Assembly: GCF_037080055.1 (NCBI RefSeq)
Contig: NZ_JBAOJI010000001.1
Coordinates: forward strand, 372,001-436,000
Length of the DNA stretch: 64,000 nt
Direction: 5' to 3'
Source of the DNA: Halovenus sp037080055
GTDB taxonomy: Archaea; Halobacteriota; Halobacteria; Halobacteriales; Haloarculaceae
Shown here: piece after piece, positions 52,738-60,718 of the stretch
How the letters are laid out: every line of letters starts with the position of its first letter
Position numbering within the stretch: position 1 is the stretch's first letter
Translations under genes and position numbers: made by a program
The notes under the pieces: model-generated
Told to the model about the DNA's origin: nothing
The model's input: the letters and a program-made list of their open reading frames with translations, nothing else
Databases searched by the model: none

Positions 52738-53469
52738 ATGCCCGAGCAAGCCCACATCATCGCTGGCCGCTGTACGACCGTCTTCGAGGGAACCAGAGAA
52801 CAGGAACAGCACGGCGAGATGCTCGTCGTCGTCAAGCCCGACAACACCGTCCTCGTTCACGACGCGGACGGCTACCAGCCAGTGGCCTGGCTCACCCGTC
52901 CCGACTCTGTCACTGTAACCAGCGATACTGTCGCCGCCCGCGACGGGGACCAGTCGCTCACCGTCACGGTTCACGAATCCCGCACCCACGGGCGACACCA
53001 GATCAGCGAGGCAGGGCTTCCGGTCGGTGACTGCCCGGAATGTGGCAACGAACTGCTCCGGACCGACGGCAGGATTTCCTGTCCCGACTGCGAGACGGCC
53101 TCTCCGGTTCCCCGTGACGCGACGGTGCTCAACGACCGGTGTGCGGACTGCGGACTCCCCCGGGTGCGGGTGCAGCGTGGCTGTTCGCTGGTCTGCTGTC
53201 CCGACTGTGACTCACTGACTGACCGCGTGCGCGAGGCCTTCGACCGCCAGTGGGGCTGTCCGGAGTGTGAGGGCGACCTCCGCGTGCTCTACCGCGGCGG
53301 ACTCCTGCTGGGCTGTGATCGCTATCCCGACTGCGAGGTGGCCTACTCCTTCCCGACGGGCACCCACGATGGCGAGTGCGAGTGTGGGCTCCCCGTCTTC
53401 GAGACGGCGACGGGCCCGCGCTGTCTCGACAGCAGGTGTGAGTCACACCACGCCAATGTCGCGGACTGA
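52738..53469 (+). CDS. Multi-zinc-finger protein with NucS/DUF91-like N-terminus (right island boundary)
   Basis: 243 residues. The first 80 residues (MPEQAHIIAGRCTTVFEG ... VAARDGDQSLTVTVHE) resemble the beta-rich start of NucS/DUF91-type nucleic-acid proteins. The rest has several cysteine pairs: GDCPECGNEL, ISCPDCET, DRCADCGL, VCCPDCDS, WGCPECEGD and ECECGLPVF, with topoisomerase C4-finger-like GCDRYPDCEVAYSFP. DNA binding or repair is likely. Its first 38 codons are duplicated at 33835. Confidence 0.72.
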   Translation: MPEQAHIIAGRCTTVFEGTREQEQHGEMLVVVKPDNTVLVHDADGYQPVAWLTRPDSVTVTSDTVAARDGDQSLTVTVHESRTHGRHQISEAGLPVGDCPECGNELLRTDGRISCPDCETASPVPRDATVLNDRCADCGLPRVRVQRGCSLVCCPDCDSLTDRVREAFDRQWGCPECEGDLRVLYRGGLLLGCDRYPDCEVAYSFPTGTHDGECECGLPVFETATGPRCLDSRCESHHANVAD

Positions 53470-53534
53470 ACCGCAGGCATGGAGGCTCCTGCGGTATCCA
53501 CCACCTCTATGCCCGTCGGTCGCAAACTGAGAGT

Positions 53535-53780
53535 ATGCGAATCGAATTCGACCGGGATACGTGTATCGGCATGTTCCAGTGTACCGCGGAGTGGGACGCG
53601 TTCGAGCGCGACGAGGACGACGGCAAGGCAGACCTGGCCGATAGCGAGGAGACGGACGAAGATCTCTTCGTTCGCGAGGTGCCCGAGGGCGAGGAACTCG
53701 ACGCGAAATTCGCTGCTCGGAGCTGTCCGGTCGACGCGATCGTCGTCTACGACGAGGACGGAGAACAGCTAATCCCGTAG
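53535..53780 (+). CDS. Small ferredoxin with a three-cysteine cluster site
   Basis: 81-residue acidic protein. C10 and C16 (DTCIGMFQCTAEW) and C64 followed by proline (SCPVDAI) form the binding site of a single-cluster [3Fe-4S] or [4Fe-4S] ferredoxin; the residue usually acting as second ligand is M13. Its stop codon is immediately followed by the convergent CBS gene. Confidence 0.82.
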   Translation: MRIEFDRDTCIGMFQCTAEWDAFERDEDDGKADLADSEETDEDLFVREVPEGEELDAKFAARSCPVDAIVVYDEDGEQLIP

Positions 53781-54218
53781 TTACTCGAACTCGCCTTCCT
53801 GAACGTCCTGTTCCGGCCGGGCGGCCATCGTGATCCGGTTGCGCGGGAAGAAGTGTGCCAGATCGGTCGTCGTCACGATACCGACGGGCTCTCCGTCTTC
53901 CGTGACGGGGAGTTTCTTGACGGCGTTGTGCCCCATCCGCTCGCCAGCGACGTGGACGGCCTCGTGTGGGCGGACGGTCACGACAGGATCTGTCATGATC
54001 TCTTCGACCGGCGTCGAGTCGAGATCGAGCCCTTCACTGACCGCACCGACAACGTCTGTCTCCGTGATGATCCCCTCGATGATGTCGTCCCCCACGACGA
54101 GTGAGCCGATGCTTTTCTCGCGGAGCACCTGTGCGGCTTCGGTGATCGTGGTGTCGCTCGTGACCGTCGCAACGGGTGAACTCATGATCTCCTCGACAGG
54201 AGTTTCTTCTTCGGACAT
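53781..54218 (-). CDS. CBS-domain pair protein
   Basis: 145 residues with two CBS motifs: VEEIMSSPVATVTSDTTITEAAQVL / IEGIITETDVV and VEEIMTDPVVTVRPHEAVHVAGERM / PVGIVTTTDLAHF. Such proteins bind adenine nucleotides and act as energy-state sensors. ATG at 54218 gives a natural N-terminus. Confidence 0.88.
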   Translation of the reverse strand: MSEEETPVEEIMSSPVATVTSDTTITEAAQVLREKSIGSLVVGDDIIEGIITETDVVGAVSEGLDLDSTPVEEIMTDPVVTVRPHEAVHVAGERMGHNAVKKLPVTEDGEPVGIVTTTDLAHFFPRNRITMAARPEQDVQEGEFE

Positions 54219-54273
54219 AGCTGTCCCTTCGGTGCGGTCTGTCTTTAATTCCGGTGGCTGTTCCCGCGGTCGT

Positions 54274-54660
54274 TCAGACAGGAACGACGACGACCGGCCG
54301 TTCGGTCTCGGCGAGTAGCTCCCTGGCGGTCGATCCCGGTGGCTCTCCTGCCGTCTCGGGGTCGCCGCGATTGGCGCCGATGACAATCTCGTCGGCGTCG
54401 TATTCGTCAGCCAGTTGTCGGAGCACCCCCGAGATGGTCTCGCTTTCCGGGAACGAATCGGGATCGAGAATTTCGACGGCAGGTTCGATCAGGCGAGTCC
54501 GGGCGACGTTTCCGGCGTCGCCGGCGTCCCGTTCGGAGACTTGACTATCGGGAATCGAGCAGAGATAGGCCGTATCATCGCTGTCCAGACGCGGGCCGAG
54601 ATAATCGCAGGCCGCGGCCGTCGTATGGACCGAATCCGTGCCGACGAGGACTGTTGTCAT
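54274..54660 (-). CDS. Universal stress protein (UspA family)
   Basis: 128 residues: MTTVLVGTDSVHTTAAACDYL at the start and EIVIGANRGDPETAGEPPGSTARELL as a modified ATP loop. Shorter than typical UspA, with an acidic middle. Upstream of the CBS gene on the same strand with a 55-base gap. Confidence 0.78.
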   Translation of the reverse strand: MTTVLVGTDSVHTTAAACDYLGPRLDSDDTAYLCSIPDSQVSERDAGDAGNVARTRLIEPAVEILDPDSFPESETISGVLRQLADEYDADEIVIGANRGDPETAGEPPGSTARELLAETERPVVVVPV

Positions 54661-54704
54661 GGGTCAGTATCGGGGAGCCGAGCAAATATAGCCACGGTCC
54701 GCGG

Positions 54705-55601
54705 TCAGTCCACGATGCCGTAGCCCCGCCGGAACAGCCAGATATCCAGCCCGATCACCAAGGCCGTGAACGCGCTCAACACCAGTAGCGCCATCGTCGG
54801 TTCCACGTCGGAGTAGCCAAGGAAGCCGTACCGGACACCGTTGACCATGTAGACCATCGGGTTCGTCAACGAGAGCAGGCGGTAGACCGTCGGGAGCACG
54901 TCCAGCGAGTAGAAGACGCCGCCAAAGAACACCAGCGGCCGGACGATGAACTGATTCATCACCGTCAGGTAGTCGAAATCCTGCGCCCAGAGGCCACCGA
55001 TGATGCCGAGGCCGGCAAAGAGCACCGAGATGACCAGCATGAACGCGACGAGATACAGCGGTTCGGCGATGACCAGCGAGCGGTCGGTCAATGTCACGAA
55101 AACCAGGCCGATGGCTGCGATGATCGATCCGACGAGAACGCCGCGAATCGCCGAGGCGATGACGTAGGCGGCGACGAACATCCAGTTCGACAGCGGTGAG
55201 ATGATGACCGTCTCGATGTACTCGTTCCAGCGGCCGTGAAAGATCGAAAACGAAGCGTTCTCGAAGGCGTTCGAGATCGTGCCGAGAACGATCAGCCCCG
55301 GCAGCAGGAAGACAATGTAATCGAAGCCAGCGATTTTGTCGATCCGACCGCCGAGGATCACGCCAAAGACGGCGAAGTACAGCACGTTCGTGATCATCGG
55401 CGGCAGGAAGGTGTTCCGCGGACGGCGAACGAACCGAAGGATTTCCCGGCGGAGCAGCGCCTGAAAACCGGTGAGTCCGCCGGCTTTCTGCCCCGCCTCG
55501 GCGGCCGTCGTCGCCTCCGTCCCGAGGAGTGAGATGTCCTCGGCCTGTCCGGTGCCGCCGTCTGTGCGAGCCTCGTCTGCCTGTTCAGCGGCGTCACTCA
55601 T
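54705..55601 (-). CDS. ABC-2 type export permease
   Basis: 298-residue membrane component. A hydrophilic 45-residue N-terminus leads to FQALLRREILRFVRRPRNTFLPPMI and six hydrophobic segments, with the ABC-2 signature region around IVRPLVFFGGVFYSLDVLP. Overlaps the end of the ATPase gene by four bases. Substrate could be a drug, lipid or polysaccharide. Confidence 0.87.
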   Translation of the reverse strand: MSDAAEQADEARTDGGTGQAEDISLLGTEATTAAEAGQKAGGLTGFQALLRREILRFVRRPRNTFLPPMITNVLYFAVFGVILGGRIDKIAGFDYIVFLLPGLIVLGTISNAFENASFSIFHGRWNEYIETVIISPLSNWMFVAAYVIASAIRGVLVGSIIAAIGLVFVTLTDRSLVIAEPLYLVAFMLVISVLFAGLGIIGGLWAQDFDYLTVMNQFIVRPLVFFGGVFYSLDVLPTVYRLLSLTNPMVYMVNGVRYGFLGYSDVEPTMALLVLSAFTALVIGLDIWLFRRGYGIVD

Positions 55602-56527
55602 GCTTGCCCCTCCGCGGTACGAGTCATGTCGACGAACACTTCTTCGAGCGACGCACGGCGGATGTCCAGATCCGAGACGGTGTAGCCGTCGGCCTCCAGA
55701 TCACGGAGGATATCGGGGACGAGTCCGCTGCCGCCGCGGGCGGTGACGAGGAGGCGGTCGTCGTCCATCCGGGCGGAGACGACACCCTCGCGGTCGATGT
55801 TGGGGGCAGTTGCGGGCGGATTTTCGAGGCCGATATCGAGCGTGTCAGTGCCGCGGCGAGTGAGTTCGTCCGGCGTCGCCACCTCGACTTTCCGGCCCTG
55901 ATCGAGAATCGCCACGCGGTCACAGAGCCGTTCGGCCTCCTCGATGTAGTGGGTGGTGAGCAGGATGGTCGTCCCGGCGGCGTTCATCTCCTCGATGATC
56001 TCCCAGAGGTCGTGTCGGAGTTGCACGTCGACGCCAGCGGTCGGTTCGTCGAGAATCAGCAGTTCCGGCCCGGAGACCAGCGCGCGGGCGAGCATGAACC
56101 GCCGCTTCATCCCGCCGGAGAGTTGGTGAAAGCGAGCGTCGGCCTTCTCGGCGATATCGACCATTTCGAGCGCTTCGCGGGCGCGCTTGCTTGCGGTCTT
56201 GCGGTCGAAGCCGTGGTAGCCGGCCTTGTGTTCGAGCACCTCCTGGATCGGGAAGAAGCGGTCGACGTTGTACTCCTGTGGCGCGAGACCGATCCGGTCG
56301 CGGACCTCGCGGTAGTCGTCGACGACATCGTAACCGAAGACGGAGGCTTCGCCGCCGCTGGCGCGGACCAGCCCCACAAGAACGTTGATGAACGTCGTTT
56401 TGCCCGCGCCGTTTGGACCGAGCAGACCGAAGAACTCACCTTCCTCGACCGACAGCGAGAGGCCGTCGAGCGCCTGCACGTCGCCGTAAGATTTCTCCAG
56501 ATCACGAACGCGAATAGCCGCATTCAT
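55598..56527 (-). CDS. ABC transporter ATP-binding protein (ABC-2 export, DrrA/CcmA type)
   Basis: 309-residue ATPase: Walker A GPNGAGKTT, Q-loop LAPQEYNV, signature LSGGMKRR, Walker B LLILDEPTAGVD, and switch histidine LLTTHY. The C-terminal 90 residues are a DrrA-like extension. Pairs with the downstream permease as an export system. Confidence 0.92.
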   Translation of the reverse strand: MNAAIRVRDLEKSYGDVQALDGLSLSVEEGEFFGLLGPNGAGKTTFINVLVGLVRASGGEASVFGYDVVDDYREVRDRIGLAPQEYNVDRFFPIQEVLEHKAGYHGFDRKTASKRAREALEMVDIAEKADARFHQLSGGMKRRFMLARALVSGPELLILDEPTAGVDVQLRHDLWEIIEEMNAAGTTILLTTHYIEEAERLCDRVAILDQGRKVEVATPDELTRRGTDTLDIGLENPPATAPNIDREGVVSARMDDDRLLVTARGGSGLVPDILRDLEADGYTVSDLDIRRASLEEVFVDMTRTAEGQA

Positions 56528-56599
56528 TACCTGAAAGGAGGCGATTCACGCGGTTAAGGCCGTTGCACTGGCCCTAAAATGATAACTGTCGTGAGACGA

Positions 56600-56818
56600 C
56601 TACTCGGCGTCGCCAGTCAGGATGTCGATATCGGTCTCGCGGTCGTCGTTCAGAAAGTCGGGGTCGCCAGCGCGGGACGAGATATCGACCGACACGTCGA
56701 CCGCGTGTTCGTAGGCTTCGTCGATTGCCTCGGTGGCCTCGTCCTCGTCGTCCAGATCCAGCAGTTCGCGGGCAATCGCGTCCTTGGCCTGCATATCCGA
56801 GTGGAAGGGGACGTACAT
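56600..56818 (-). CDS. Small acidic haloarchaeal hypothetical protein
   Basis: 72 residues, highly acidic and helical (DAIARELLDLDDEDEATEAIDEAYEHAVDV). No motif I can assign. Start MYVPFHSD at 56818. Confidence 0.55.
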   Translation of the reverse strand: MYVPFHSDMQAKDAIARELLDLDDEDEATEAIDEAYEHAVDVSVDISSRAGDPDFLNDDRETDIDILTGDAE

Positions 56819-56860
56819 ACTAGCTAGTTCGGTCTCCAGGGTGGTATGGGTTGTGCCGGG

Positions 56861-58465
56861 CTATTCGAGGAGGGACTGGCCGGTCATCTCCGCGGGCTTC
56901 TCGACCCCGAGGAGACGGAGAATCGTCGGCGCGAGGTCTGCGAGCGTACCGCCGTCGCGGATTTGCTCGTCGCCGTCCGTGCCGTCGGGCGCGCGGTAGA
57001 AGACCGGGACCGGATTGGTCGTGTGAGCGGTATGCGGCTGTTCGGGCGTGCCCATCTCGTCGGCGTTACCGTGGTCAGCCGTAACCAGGGCGTGGGCACC
57101 CGCATCTGCGAAGGCATCGAGCAGGCGTGAGAGATTCGCATCGACGGCCTCGACGGCTTCGACGGCAGCCTCGAAGTCGCCAGTGTGGCCGACCATATCC
57201 GGGTTGGCGTAGTTGAGCACGATCACGTCCGGGTCGTCCTCCTCGATGCGTTCGATGGCCTGGTCGGTCACGCCCGCAGCGCTCATCTCCGGCTGCAGGT
57301 CGTAGGTAGCCACGTCAGGGCTAGGGACGATTTCGCGGAATTCGCCCTCGAACTCGACTTCCCGGCCGCCGTTGAGGAAGTAGGTGACGTGGGGGTATTT
57401 CTCGGTCTCGGCGATGCGAAGTTGTGTCAACCCGTGAGCGGCGAGCACCGCACCGAGCGTGTTTTCGGGCTGGTTGGGCGGGAAGGCGACGGGCAGGTCG
57501 AAGGTCTCGTCGTACTCGGTCATCGTCACGAACTCGATCTTCGGGGGATTGGTCTCGAACGACCAGACCGGATCGATATCGGCGAGCATCCGCGTCAACT
57601 GCCGGGCGCGATCCGACCGGAAGTTGAAGAAGATTGCCGCGTCGCCGTCGTCGAGCGCAGGGCCGCCCTCGATCAGCGTCGGTTCGATGAACTCGTCGGT
57701 CGTCTCGCGGTCGTAAGACGCTCTCACCGCGGCGGGGGCGGACTCGGCAGTATACTCCGCCTCACGCGAGACGATAGCGTCGTAGGCGCGTTTGGTCCGC
57801 TCCCAGTTCTCGTCGCGGTCCATCGCGTAGTATCGTCCGGAGACGGTTGCGATGTGGCCGGTTCCCTGCTCCTCGGCGTGGGCCTGGAGTTCGTCGAGAT
57901 AGCCCGCGCCGGATTTCGGCGCGGTGTCTCGGCCGTCGGTGAAGGCGTGGGTGACCGCTTCGACGCCGCGGTCGGCGGCGAGTTCAATCAGCGCGTGGAG
58001 ATGAGACTGGTAGGAGTGGACGCCGCCGTCGCTGACGAGGCCGAGTAGATGCAGGCGGCCGCCAGACTCCTCGACGTGCGCGAGGGCGTCGGTGATGGCG
58101 TCGTTGTCGTCCAGCGGCGGGTCGGTCGGATCCTCGAACGAGCGGTCGGTGCTACCGACCGCCTCCTGACGTGGCGGCGAAGCCGCCACGCGCTCTTCGC
58201 CGCGCCAGCGCGCGATGGCGTCGGTGATCCGGGCGGATTCCTGGACGAGCACCCGGCCCGCGCCGATGTTGAGGTGGCCGACCTCGCTGTTGCCCATCTG
58301 TCCCTCGGGAAGGCCGACACGGCGGCCGTACGTTTCGAGCGTGCTGGACGCGGCCGTCTCGCGGAGGCCGTCGACCGTCGGCGTCTCCGCTGTGGCGACG
58401 GCGTCTCGGGCCTGCTCGTCCGGATTCAGCCCCCAGCCGTCGAGAATGACGAGTCCAATCTTCAT
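56861..58465 (-). CDS. gpmI: 2,3-bisphosphoglycerate-independent phosphoglycerate mutase with an internal insertion
   Basis: Glycolytic enzyme interconverting 3- and 2-phosphoglycerate with two Mn ions. It starts MKIGLVILDGWGLN, has the catalytic serine S60 in GQMGNSEVGHLNIGAGR, HAFTDGRDT, the SGRYYAMDRD block, and the C-terminal VTADHGNADEM metal site. At 534 residues it is slightly longer than the usual 505-515 because residues about 87-119 form an Arg/Ser/Pro-rich insertion that contains two perfect palindromes in the DNA. Confidence 0.93.
   Translation of the reverse strand: MKIGLVILDGWGLNPDEQARDAVATAETPTVDGLRETAASSTLETYGRRVGLPEGQMGNSEVGHLNIGAGRVLVQESARITDAIARWRGEERVAASPPRQEAVGSTDRSFEDPTDPPLDDNDAITDALAHVEESGGRLHLLGLVSDGGVHSYQSHLHALIELAADRGVEAVTHAFTDGRDTAPKSGAGYLDELQAHAEEQGTGHIATVSGRYYAMDRDENWERTKRAYDAIVSREAEYTAESAPAAVRASYDRETTDEFIEPTLIEGGPALDDGDAAIFFNFRSDRARQLTRMLADIDPVWSFETNPPKIEFVTMTEYDETFDLPVAFPPNQPENTLGAVLAAHGLTQLRIAETEKYPHVTYFLNGGREVEFEGEFREIVPSPDVATYDLQPEMSAAGVTDQAIERIEEDDPDVIVLNYANPDMVGHTGDFEAAVEAVEAVDANLSRLLDAFADAGAHALVTADHGNADEMGTPEQPHTAHTTNPVPVFYRAPDGTDGDEQIRDGGTLADLAPTILRLLGVEKPAEMTGQSLLE
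58142..58189. repeat. Two adjacent perfect palindromes inside gpmI
   Basis: GCGGTCGGT-gct-ACCGACCGC (58142-58162) and GTGGCGGC-gaa-GCCGCCAC (58171-58189) lie eight bases apart within the non-conserved insertion of the mutase. The reading frame is kept. They may be a small palindromic mobile element inserted in frame, or a structured mRNA element. Confidence 0.75.
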
Positions 58466-58580
58466 ACTCGGTGCTCGGGCCGCCCGCCTACGACGTTTTC
58501 GGAACTGGCCGGTGAGTGAATCTGTCGAGTAGGTTGGAGAGCCCACCGGAATTATGTGCCCGCGGCGAGTTGGCTCAGAT

Positions 58581-58967
58581 ATGACCAGCCAACTGCTCTC
58601 CGAGGACTTCGCCGAGAACATCGTCACGACCGCACGGACGGCGACGGGCGATAGCCTCCGCTCGGTCACCTACTTCACGCGGTCGGATTTCGACCAGTTG
58701 TATCTGCGCGACGATCTCGAACAGGACGCCGACCTCAACACCTTCGTCGGCCACGAATGGCGCGGTTACCGCGAGACCCAAAACGCCTACCAGCAGTCGG
58801 AACTCGGCCAGTGCAAGTTCACCGTCCGCTCGTTCGAGAACGGCTATCTGCTCCGGGTCGCCGAGGACCGCCGGGGCGTGCTGATCACCACCGACGGCCT
58901 CTCGATGCAGAGCTACGAGGAAATCGCCGAGGCGCTGAAACGAATGTTGCAGGACGCCGACGAATAG
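58581..58967 (+). CDS. Conserved haloarchaeal hypothetical protein
   Basis: 128 residues with the well-ordered pattern LRSVTYFTRSDFDQLYLRDDLEQDADL ... FVGHEWRGYRETQNAY ... FENGYLLRVAEDRRGVLITTDGL. This resembles a widespread haloarchaeal family (possibly DUF7522), an alpha/beta domain of unknown function. ATG at 58581, divergent from gpmI. Confidence 0.7.
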   Translation: MTSQLLSEDFAENIVTTARTATGDSLRSVTYFTRSDFDQLYLRDDLEQDADLNTFVGHEWRGYRETQNAYQQSELGQCKFTVRSFENGYLLRVAEDRRGVLITTDGLSMQSYEEIAEALKRMLQDADE

Positions 58968-58994
58968 GTGATCGCTGTCGCCGTCGAGGTGTGA

Positions 58995-59576
58995 TCAGTC
59001 GTTGCCGCCGACGTTTTCTACACTTCTGAACGACGGCGGATCCGGTTCGATGTTCGCGTATTCAACCGTCCGCTGGCCGAGGACGGCGACTCGTTCGGCC
59101 ATCTTCTCGTCGACGAACTCGCCCTCGTCGAACTGTTCGTAGGCGTTCGGGACCACCGCCTGATGAGGGATCACCCAGGCGTTGAGCGCCCGACAGATCG
59201 ACCGCAGATGTTCGACCGTCCCGGTTGGGAACTTCCCGCCGGAGATGCCGAGCAGGCCGACCGTCGTGTTCTCGAACTCGTCGAATCCCGAGTAATCGAG
59301 CGCGTTTTTCAGCGGGGCGGAATAGGAGCCGTGATACATCGGAGAGCCGAGAACGATAGAATCGGCGCGCTGGAGTTGCTCCTGAAGCCTGTCGGCGTCA
59401 CCGGCCTCGCTGTCGTCTGGATCGAACACCGGCAACTCGTACTCCCGGAGGTCGATCATCGTCGTCGTTGCGCCAAAGTCCGCTGCCTCGCTCAGTGCGT
59501 GTCGAAGGGCAATCCGTGTGTAACTGGCGTCTCTGAGGCTGCCACAGAGTCCTGCAACGTGTGGTTGCTCACTCAT
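58995..59576 (-). CDS. NADPH-dependent FMN reductase family protein
   Basis: Flavodoxin-like protein of 193 residues: LCGSLRDASYTRIAL for the FMN phosphate, VLGSPMYHGSYSAPLKNALDY around the flavin ring, and LLGISGGKFPTGTVEHLRSICRALNAWV. It may reduce FMN, quinones or metal complexes. Start MSEQPHVAGLCGS at 59576. Confidence 0.87.
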   Translation of the reverse strand: MSEQPHVAGLCGSLRDASYTRIALRHALSEAADFGATTTMIDLREYELPVFDPDDSEAGDADRLQEQLQRADSIVLGSPMYHGSYSAPLKNALDYSGFDEFENTTVGLLGISGGKFPTGTVEHLRSICRALNAWVIPHQAVVPNAYEQFDEGEFVDEKMAERVAVLGQRTVEYANIEPDPPSFRSVENVGGND

Positions 59577-59661
59577 ACCCTGATTACAGAGAGGGATGCA
59601 AAAATAGCCACGGGGCTTGAGATGCCAAGAGGTTTATTTTGAGTTACCGTATACCAAGATA

Positions 59662-60660
59662 GTGGCACAGCCTCTCCGCTTTCGATTCTCGCCTCACTCC
59701 TGGAGCGACTCGCAGGTTCGCTCCCAGATCCTCCAGCCCTTGCAGTCGAACATCGGCGCCCAGTCGGTCGACCCGCGGTTCGATATCAACGGCCCCTGGG
59801 AGACCTACCGCTTCGAGATGGACAACGACGATATCGCCCTGTTTGCGACCGACGAGGACGCTTACTGGATGGGCAACACCGAGACGCCCGAGTCGCTGTG
59901 GCGCACCGACAAGATCGACTGGGAAGAGGCCCCCTATCCGGTCGCGCGGTGGGCCCAGCGCGAACTGCTCGATACGCTGCACGAGCGGGATCCGTGGCTG
60001 GAATCGTATCCCTATCTCTCGTGGTTCTTCCTGCCGGTGTTCATGTCCAAGGACGGCCGCGGGTCGACGCAGGATTTCTTCAGGAAACACGCCGCGGGCT
60101 TTCCCGAAACCGGCTGGCGGGAAGCGGTCGCCTTCTTCGAGAACTTCCTCGCAACCGGTGTGCTCGACGAGTACCGCTACACGATGGCCGGGAAACTCGG
60201 GACGAGTCCGTCGGTCGACGACACCCGGATGTCCGCGGCGATGGCGGAGTTCATCGGTGCTAAACTGCTGACCGAGGCCGGCTACGATGTCGTGCCCGAA
60301 ATCGAAGTGACGACCGGACATTCGCTGGATTTCCGGGCGACCGATTCGGAGACGAACGTCCTCGTCGAGGTGACACGGCCAGTCAATCCCGACGACAGGC
60401 AGGCGGCGGCCGTCGCTGCTGTCCGCGAGACGGCGGCGACGAAGACCAGCGGCCAACTCGCCGAACACGGCGGCGGCGCAGTACTGTTCGTCGATTGCTC
60501 GAATTTCCGTCGTGTACAGTGGGAGGAGGTGCTCGACGAACAGCCCTCGGTCGGTCACCGGCCGGCAATCGTCTATCGCGCGCGCCCCTCCGGACACATC
60601 GAGGGCTACGCTGAAGGACGGCTTCCGCTCGCTCTCGACGAGTCGATGGAGTTCGTCTGA
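59662..60660 (+). CDS. Conserved haloarchaeal protein, DUF5784-like
   Basis: 332 residues; no enzymatic motif recognised. The N-terminal part is Trp/Phe-rich (LRFRFSPHSWSDSQVRSQIL), and the C-terminal third LLTEAGYDVVPEIEVTTGHSLDFRATDSETNVLVEVTRP resembles a restriction-endonuclease-like core (D ... EVxxP). That would fit a nuclease or degenerate PD-(D/E)xK fold, which is inference. The start is GTG at 59662 since upstream codons look non-coding. Confidence 0.65.
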   Translation: MAQPLRFRFSPHSWSDSQVRSQILQPLQSNIGAQSVDPRFDINGPWETYRFEMDNDDIALFATDEDAYWMGNTETPESLWRTDKIDWEEAPYPVARWAQRELLDTLHERDPWLESYPYLSWFFLPVFMSKDGRGSTQDFFRKHAAGFPETGWREAVAFFENFLATGVLDEYRYTMAGKLGTSPSVDDTRMSAAMAEFIGAKLLTEAGYDVVPEIEVTTGHSLDFRATDSETNVLVEVTRPVNPDDRQAAAVAAVRETAATKTSGQLAEHGGGAVLFVDCSNFRRVQWEEVLDEQPSVGHRPAIVYRARPSGHIEGYAEGRLPLALDESMEFV

Positions 60661-60718
60661 CCCGCTCGGAGAACGCGAGCGAAACCATCATAGGTCCGCT
60701 GTTGGATGAGTACAACAG

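Noticed and set aside
59644..60597. Long minus-strand open frame of 317 codons opposite the DUF5784-like gene
   Set aside because: It mirrors the codon positions of the plus-strand gene, is Arg/His-rich without motifs, and GC-rich haloarchaeal genes commonly create such antisense frames.
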